This document shows positions 58,464 through 64,000 of a stretch of 64,000 nt of DNA, in pieces. Source of the DNA: Lepraria neglecta (taxonomy: Eukaryota > Ascomycota > Lecanoromycetes > Lecanorales > Stereocaulaceae); contig CM065650.1 in the NCBI GenBank assembly GCA_033220425.1, forward strand, positions 3,844,001 through 3,908,000, given 5' to 3'. The position numbers and the translations under genes are program-made. The stretch's first letter is position 1. Each line of letters opens with the position of its first letter. The notes beneath the pieces are model-generated. The model did not search any database. It saw only the letters and a program-made list of their open reading frames with translations, and was not told the DNA's origin.

Positions 58464-60291
58464 GTCACAAGCTGTCTTAGACACTTATCGAACACACATA
58501 TCAATAATCAGGACGTAGCTGCCTGCAATAAGCTAGACCTTTGGTCCTACGACGCTCTTGGGAATTGATCTAGACCAGCAGAAGCTGAACGTTGCGCCGG
58601 GAAATAGCTCAGAGATAATAGGATTCACTGCAGTCCTTTCTAGCCACCATAGAAGTCGCTAATGGCAGGCCGGTGTTACCGCTGCGCTATAAGAATTACC
58701 GAATCTGTCTCTACTTCGTTCCAGGATTCGCGATGGGAGCACGCTAACTCGTTTATAATGATGTTCAAGGTTATCACACTCATCCCTATATAAATGAGTC
58801 ACGGCATAATCCATTGCATAGAGGCCTGCGCTGTTAACCAATATGAACTAATGAATTTGACGCATAGGGCCGAAAAAGCACGGTCGTCGCTCTATTTAGG
58901 AAACCTTCTCGCTACATCCTTTTGAGCATGTGGTGGCATCTTCATGTACAAAAATCCCCTTGGACACTGGATTCGTCCTACTTCATTGCAACTTCCTAAA
59001 GCTGATCCTGTTATTAAGACTTGAAAAGACTTCTTAACATTTCATCTGCTGTGAACGCAGACCCGAACGCAAATAAAATCGTCAGGTTTTACACCGTCCC
59101 GCTATATCAAGGAATAAAATCATCTAGAAAGTAGACTTGAAGAAGACGGTCACAAAGGGTAGTTAAGCGGTGAGGCTCTCCGCAGCAACGGTAACCGAAC
59201 GTTAGACAAGACCAGCGTTCGCCGTATAAACCAGTAAAGATGGCTTTACCAAGGCTGTACAGAATGCGAAGAAACCTCTGCCGAATAGAACTACAGAAAT
59301 CGCCATGAGGTAAGTGTTTCTCTTTTGATCTGACCAGCAATTCGCTTACAGATATCTCGAACCTAGGGAAGCCGATCATACAAGTAACAACAACAAGCGT
59401 AACTATTATAGCGGAGTATGCTATAATGAAAAGGGTAATCTACTCAGAACCGAGTACTTTGCACGAAAGTAGCCGCAAAATATAGCGGCTGGCCTCCGAA
59501 TTCGAGTAAAGATATAGAAGGGCTATCGCGGTATTTCTCTAGGTTTAAGGTCATAGCCATTTCACGCATTACTGTCGTCGGGTTCAGAAAATACACCAGC
59601 TTATTAGGGGAAATATCGTCAAGGGAGTTCAATAGGGTTGACTGGATATAGGAAATACTTCTAACCACTACTATATTAGTTATCAGTCGTCTTTTTATCA
59701 CAACAAGATCCTGTATCCACTCAAGAGGATGTTCTATATTGTCAAGACGTTATCAAATCCGGTCTTAAACATACAATTCATCCAGCGCAATTCCTGTCAA
59801 TTACTACAGTTAATGTATCATAATTGCTTATGCCGGTCGAGCGACGGACTACGCAGCAAATTCTCCAGGTCCCACCCAGCTTCTGAACTCGTCATAGAAG
59901 TCCTTTTGGTATGGGACGGATACTGCTCCTCATCTTATACCTTGATAGTCGAGCGGTCGCTGATATGGGCGCCGCTGCTGCCGACAGCCTCCCGTTATCA
60001 ACTGTAACGTAAGGAACGCTTCTCTAGAAGTTAGAGTCCTACTACTCTCACATCTTAGACCTACATATTTAATACAAAGCGCGTAGGTACGCTCAGTCTA
60101 ATACAATGCAAGCACAATGAATCAACCGCAGGCCACTGGTGAGGGGCTGAGTCTAAGCAGCAGAAGGCTGAGCCAGGCAACATTGTTCGCGAATGTTGTT
60201 ATAAATAACGTGAGCAGCTATAGCCGGGTACGAGGAAGCCAATTCAGGCTCCCACCTGCTGTGCCCCTGCACTGCCCCATAGCACTCCCTT
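58464..60291. other. Gene-poor, partly degraded sequence
   Basis: Minus-strand frames at 58841-58659, 59379-59107 and 59701-59444 have protein-like composition but no recognised domain and do not join into one frame. They may be further pseudogene remains. Confidence 0.35.
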
Positions 60292-60360
60292 ATGCTCCCT
60301 CGCTGCTCCCCCCTACTCCCTCAGTGCTCCCCCCTACTCCCTCGCTGCTCCCCCTTGCTC
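60292..60360. repeat. 21-bp pyrimidine minisatellite
   Basis: Three full 21-bp units (60292, 60313, 60334) of the form CTACTCCCTCGCTGCTCCCCC and a partial fourth. A TATATA dinucleotide tract follows at about 60410-60428. Confidence 0.75.
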
Positions 60361-61079
60361 CCTTTCCTAATCGAAAATGGCAATCCCCAATCCTAAGTTC
60401 GGGGTGTATATAATATATATATATATAATCAGAGGAAGTATTCCTTGAAAAATCTTGACCAAATCGGCCACCCGAGGCTTCAGACAGGCTTTTTTTTTGA
60501 GAGACGGATCTAGAAAGCTGAAGACTGTGAACATGCATAATCGCAAACATTGAAAGGTCATGGGTTTAAGCGGTGCTTGTAAGTACAAAGACGAAGCTCA
60601 ACTTACGAAAGTGTAGCTGAAGACTCTACATGATGGTCAAAAAGGATGGGAAGAACTTGCCCGAGATCAGCCTCGGGATATAGATTGTTGAGTGAATTGA
60701 TGATGAGATCAGTTTCTACCTACTTCAATCACGTACCTCACCTGTAATTGAACAAGTGATGAATGTGCAAATTGGTCTCAGCGTCACCAGCAGCTAGCTC
60801 TTTAATACAAGCCACGTCACGCGCACCTCTTCAGTCTGGCACCCCAGATTAGTCGCAACTTAGCAAGCGCTGCTGACTGGCTGGCTGGTTGGTTACAATA
60901 GTCCAGTGTTCTAGGAGCCGAAGCGATGCTCTGGCGATCGAGGTCGTGCCTTGAGCGCGGTTGGCTGATTGGGGTTGGCTGTGGTCCCCGGGGTTGATGC
61001 CCTTTGGGATGTAGCGATGAGATGCTTGAGATCTTTGTCTCGCAAGCTTTGTGAATTGGACAGGATTGGTTCAGGTTCT
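60361..61079. other. Intergenic region downstream of RCL1-like gene
   Basis: No gene was recognised. It includes the 3' flank of the minus-strand cyclase-like gene. A 119-codon minus frame (61176-60817) overlaps the end of that gene in another frame and is not credible. Confidence 0.4.
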
Positions 61080-62291
61080 TCACGCAATTTTTCTGCCCGC
61101 ATTGCCCACACCTCTGCCAACAACGCTCACTATCACATCGCCTTCTTGACCAGTAGAAGCGTCTCGAACTCCCCACCCACTGGCTCCAAATGCCTTCAAA
61201 TCTCTAGCAAGCCCAACTAATGATTCACTCCCAAGCACATCACGTCCTAGTTGTAGTCTTCCAACATCTTCTGACCCCATTGCCATGAGAGTGAGAACCG
61301 TGGGCGCTGCGGCAAGAGATACAGCTCCCCCCAGTGACACAGCTTCGAGGAGCTGATAGGCGCATTGTCTTCCTATGTCCTCTGGTGGTACTCCTCCAGA
61401 AGGTGGTGAAGCTAGATCAGCTAAGTAAAGTGATCCTGTAGATGATTCTGCAACGAGGGAAAGCCCAAAGCCCACACCCGTTTTTTTCTTTTGATTCGGG
61501 TTTGACTTGTCTGTGGACACTAAGTATGGTGCAGAAGATACGTCGGAGAAGATGTATGTGTCTCTAGTCATTGTGTTCAATATTCCTCTGGCTTCCTCAA
61601 TCATTCGAGCGTTGTTCAAAGCTGACACCCCAGTACAGTATGCAACACCTCTGATCTTCTTCACTCTCCCAGGATTCATGACATGTACCGTCTTTGGGAG
61701 TCGAACCTGGTGTCCGAAGACAAGTTGTACTTCGCCTGCTCCACCCTTTCCTCCCGCGCTCACATTTGACCGTCGCAATATCCTCAATTCAATATTGTTG
61801 GAGATCCCGAATTGAGCGTAAAGTGGTAGGATTGCTGTTCGTAAACTATCTGCAGAGATGTCACCCGCAGGCGTGGCAGATGTAATCACTCCTGGACCTG
61901 TGAAGAGAACATTCATTGGGGCCTTTGAGAATGGGGCTAGCAGACATAGTGGAATCAGAAAATAGCTGACCCCTCTGGTACATCCAGCAGGCAATTCATG
62001 TCGTATCACTCCACTACTAGCTCCTGAGCCAGGCGCACTTCCCGTTATCAAGCCAGGCCTGTAGACGAGCGTTGTCCCGGTGTAAGATATTTCAATATGG
62101 GAGCCATTGGTGACAGCTTCCAGTAAGCGGAGGAATGAGATCTCATGAGGCGCAAGTCCAGGATTCGTAGGAGAGGAGGGGCGAATTTGGGAGATGTGAA
62201 CAGGCCGACCTGTGAGTGTAGAAAGTACCAATCTATGGGCAAGAGACTTTTGCGATTGAAAGCGAACGAGAGCTTGAGGTGGGTTGGACAT
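61080..62291 (-). CDS. RCL1: Rcl1-like RNA 3'-terminal phosphate cyclase-fold protein (18S rRNA processing)
   Basis: Single exon, 403 residues. The whole length fits the RNA cyclase-like family. The start has HRLVLSTLTGRPVHISQIR, then an ISFLRLLEAVTNGSHIEISY segment, PGSGASSGVIRHELPAGCTRG... and a GRQCAYQLLEAVSLGGAVS region toward the end. Eukaryotic Rcl1 keeps the cyclase fold but lacks the catalytic His. It works with Bms1 in the small-subunit processome at the pre-rRNA A2 cleavage. Here no obvious catalytic His-containing cyclase signature is seen, which agrees with Rcl1 rather than RtcA. The residue 270-290 insertion is Lys-rich. The gene diverges from BNA1. Confidence 0.9.
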   Translation of the reverse strand: MSNPPQALVRFQSQKSLAHRLVLSTLTGRPVHISQIRPSSPTNPGLAPHEISFLRLLEAVTNGSHIEISYTGTTLVYRPGLITGSAPGSGASSGVIRHELPAGCTRGVSYFLIPLCLLAPFSKAPMNVLFTGPGVITSATPAGDISADSLRTAILPLYAQFGISNNIELRILRRSNVSAGGKGGAGEVQLVFGHQVRLPKTVHVMNPGRVKKIRGVAYCTGVSALNNARMIEEARGILNTMTRDTYIFSDVSSAPYLVSTDKSNPNQKKKTGVGFGLSLVAESSTGSLYLADLASPPSGGVPPEDIGRQCAYQLLEAVSLGGAVSLAAAPTVLTLMAMGSEDVGRLQLGRDVLGSESLVGLARDLKAFGASGWGVRDASTGQEGDVIVSVVGRGVGNAGRKIA

Positions 62292-62602
62292 GGTCGAGGT
62301 AGGAACGCTGTGTTACTGGGGCATACGAACCCAAGAGAAGTCGACTATTCGAAGCTCCATGCAGAGTGAGCAAGCTGTTATTGAGAGCTCAAATTTTGAC
62401 CTAGACCTGTCTTCTAAGCGAGACAATGTTTTGTTACAGTAGAATGTAATTAAAGCTTACGCTAAGATTAGAATACCAAGCATTTGTAAGCCTCAACTCG
62501 TCGTCATCGAGTCCCAATATTCACTGCGGTCCTAACTGAAGCTTCGACCATGACACTGTTGGAACGTCACTCTTCCTCTTGTCTTCGACAGGTGTTACAA
62601 AC
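62292..62602. promoter_or_regulatory. Bidirectional upstream region of RCL1 and BNA1
   Basis: 311 bases separate the two divergent start codons, so both promoters must lie here or overlap the opposite leader. No specific factor site is claimed. Confidence 0.6.
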
Positions 62603-63235
62603 ATGCTTTCAAGTCCACTGAATATGCCTAAATGGTACGCCTCGTCCATACCATGTCTATGCTCAAACTGACCATCATACTAGGCTCGAGGAGAACTCCC
62701 ATCTTCTGAAGCCACCCATCAATAACTATTGCGTTTACAATAAAGACGTAACCGTTATGGTAAGCGTTACATCGTTTTGGCCCACAGTCGCCTCATACTC
62801 AGACAAGACTCCTAGATTGTCGGCGGACCAAACGCTCGATCAGACTACCACATCAATGAGACCGCCGAATGGTTCTACCAATACAAAGGATCGATGCTCC
62901 TCAAAGTCGTCGACGAAGGCGACTTCCGAGACATCCCAATCCGCGAAGGGGAGATGTTCCTGCTGCCCCCGAATACCCCTCACAACCCCGTGCGATTCGC
63001 CGACACTGTTGGTATTGTGTTGGAACAGCCCAGGCCAGCAGAAAGCAAGGATAGGCTGAGGTGGTATTGTCAAAACTGTGGGGAGATAGTCAATGAGGAG
63101 GCCTTCCATTGCACAGATCTGGGGACGCAGATCAAAGAGGCAGTGAATGGATTCAAGGCCTCGGACGAGAAGAGGAAGTGCAAGAAGTGCGGGGATTTGG
63201 CCGATTTGGTGCCTAGGAACGTGGTGCAACCGTAG
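62603..63235 (+). CDS. BNA1: 3-hydroxyanthranilate 3,4-dioxygenase
   Basis: Three exons (62603-62634, 62684-62759, 62816-63235), 175 residues, the usual length of the short microbial form. It opens with MLSSPLNMPKW. The frame only becomes continuous after removing introns of 49 bp (with a CTGAC branch) and 56 bp. The cupin iron ligands are visible: His48 and Glu54 (DYHINETAEW) and His92 (PPNTPHNPVRF). Two C-x2-C pairs (WYCQNCG, KCKKCG) form the second, rubredoxin-like metal site near the C-terminus. The enzyme opens 3-hydroxyanthranilate to the quinolinate precursor in tryptophan-to-NAD synthesis, in the cytosol. No oddity is seen. Confidence 0.94.
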
Positions 63236-63828
63236 AATGAGATTTGTATAGCTAAGACCAAGCATGGAGACTCCTCGCTATTTTCGAACCGCTATAGGTA
63301 ACTTTTAGGGAAATCAACAGCCAAGCGGCCTCAGAAGTGATCATGGATGTAGTAATACAATGGACCCTCTGAACAAATATGCGACAAGACTTGATACGAA
63401 GAACGAACTTCGTACTGTTGGACGAGGTTCTCGACGCTCTCAATTGGACTAAGCCTAAATTTGGTAGGGCCGATTCGAATACCGCTAACGGATGTATTCT
63501 AAACCAGTGTTTAATCCTGTTGCCGCCCACATCCCACTCTTCCCATCTTCCATCCTTCCTCTCTCTCTGATCTTACAACTTACGACACTCCATCCTATCC
63601 TTTCGCGCATTCATTTGAGCTTGAACTTCCATATTCGAGCAGACTGTCCCGATGCTCATCACTCTTCATGACTCTTGTCATTTGGCAGTGTTTCATGGAT
63701 AACCTCAATAAGCCTAATGTAGAGAACTCAGCTGGAACCTTTTACGAAAAATCATCAACACTCACAGAGCCTACATTGAGTAGTCTCTCTCCGCTCCCTA
63801 CCTGGGAGCGCATGTCCGTACATTAGCA
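63236..63828. other. Intergenic region with CT-rich leader-like stretch
   Basis: From about 63520 to 63600 the sequence is strongly pyrimidine-rich, as in fungal promoters and leaders. This supports a plus-strand gene starting near the right edge. A 63-codon frame at 63379-63570 has no domain. Confidence 0.35.
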
Positions 63829-64000
63829 ATGCAAGATGATGGAGACAAGAATTTGGCGCCCAATACCGTACTAGGCGTCCGGACCAAGGCGGACTTTGCG
63901 AGTCGTCCTACGTCTAGACGATCTACAACTACTACGACTGACAAGAGTTGGAGAAGAACGGACCACAAGGACGAGTGTTTCCCCGTCCATACCAGGATAC
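63829..64000 (+). CDS. Possible 5' end of a gene running off the window
   Basis: From the ATG at 63829 the frame stays open for 57 codons to the edge. It reads a polar, Thr/Arg-rich N-terminus (LAPNTVLGVRTKADF, then a run of five Thr). The CT-rich stretch 230-300 bases upstream is consistent with a promoter. A competing upstream ATG at 63812 stops after four codons. No domain is visible, so identity is unknown. Confidence 0.35.
   Translation, partial: MQDDGDKNLAPNTVLGVRTKADFASRPTSRRSTTTTTDKSWRRTDHKDECFPVHTRI

Noticed and set aside
1-64000. CRISPR arrays, bacterial operons, ribosome binding sites, rRNA or tRNA genes
   Set aside because: The window is fungal nuclear DNA. Tandem repeats lack spacer structure, and I saw no cloverleaf with A/B boxes or rRNA-like sequence by eye; a tRNAscan run would be decisive.

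Overview
The window is from a filamentous ascomycete (Pezizomycotina). The genes have short introns (46-160 bp) with CTRAC/CTAAC-like branch sites. Housekeeping genes include a mitochondrial-type thioredoxin reductase, a CLIP-type CAP-Gly protein, LETM1/Mdm38, Rcl1 and 3-hydroxyanthranilate dioxygenase. The repeats carry the signature of repeat-induced point mutation (RIP): abundant TpA, scarce CpA/TpG, and many TAA/TAG stops. I cannot name the genus from the sequence.

Positions 1-27,700 are a transposon graveyard with no gene I can support. In order it holds two direct copies of a RIP-degraded SNF2-like helicase (635-2690 and 4470-8235, both minus); a degraded Plavaka-type DNA transposase (9541-12660, plus); a truncated Ty3/Gypsy fragment (13940-16750, minus); a Helitron Rep/helicase fossil (17620-19350) broken by a 614-bp element with perfect 16-bp terminal inverted repeats; and an older Gypsy polyprotein split by a 6,014-bp chromodomain Gypsy element (21219-27232). 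That inner element has matched 216-bp LTRs and a TATAA target-site duplication.

The block ends at about 27.7-28.15 kb in tandem repeats and a GC-rich patch. From 28.2 to 47.6 kb lies a conventional gene-dense segment: a PP2C-type pyruvate-dehydrogenase-phosphatase-like enzyme, a secreted DUF1996-WSC protein, a LETM1/Mdm38-like mitochondrial protein, a decayed multi-lesion pseudogene, a CCCH zinc finger-Smr protein, a CAP-Gly/zinc-knuckle microtubule plus-end protein, and thioredoxin reductase on the minus strand.

From 47.6 to 60.8 kb the window is gene-poor and accessory. It contains one apparently intact five-exon SRPK-like kinase with a MITE-like inverted repeat in its upstream region. Around it are pseudogenes: a DUF7924-type gene with nine in-frame TAA/TAG stops and no indels over 367 codons, a broken second kinase, and a broken MADS-like fragment. 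Minisatellites are also present. The last 3 kb returns to housekeeping genes: RCL1 (minus) and BNA1 (plus) diverge from a 311-bp shared upstream region, and a possible partial gene runs off the right edge.

The kept genes mostly serve mitochondria (PDH phosphatase-like, LETM1, possible mitochondrial TrxR form), RNA and translation (CCCH-Smr, Rcl1) and NAD synthesis (BNA1). They show no sign of being a single pathway cluster.
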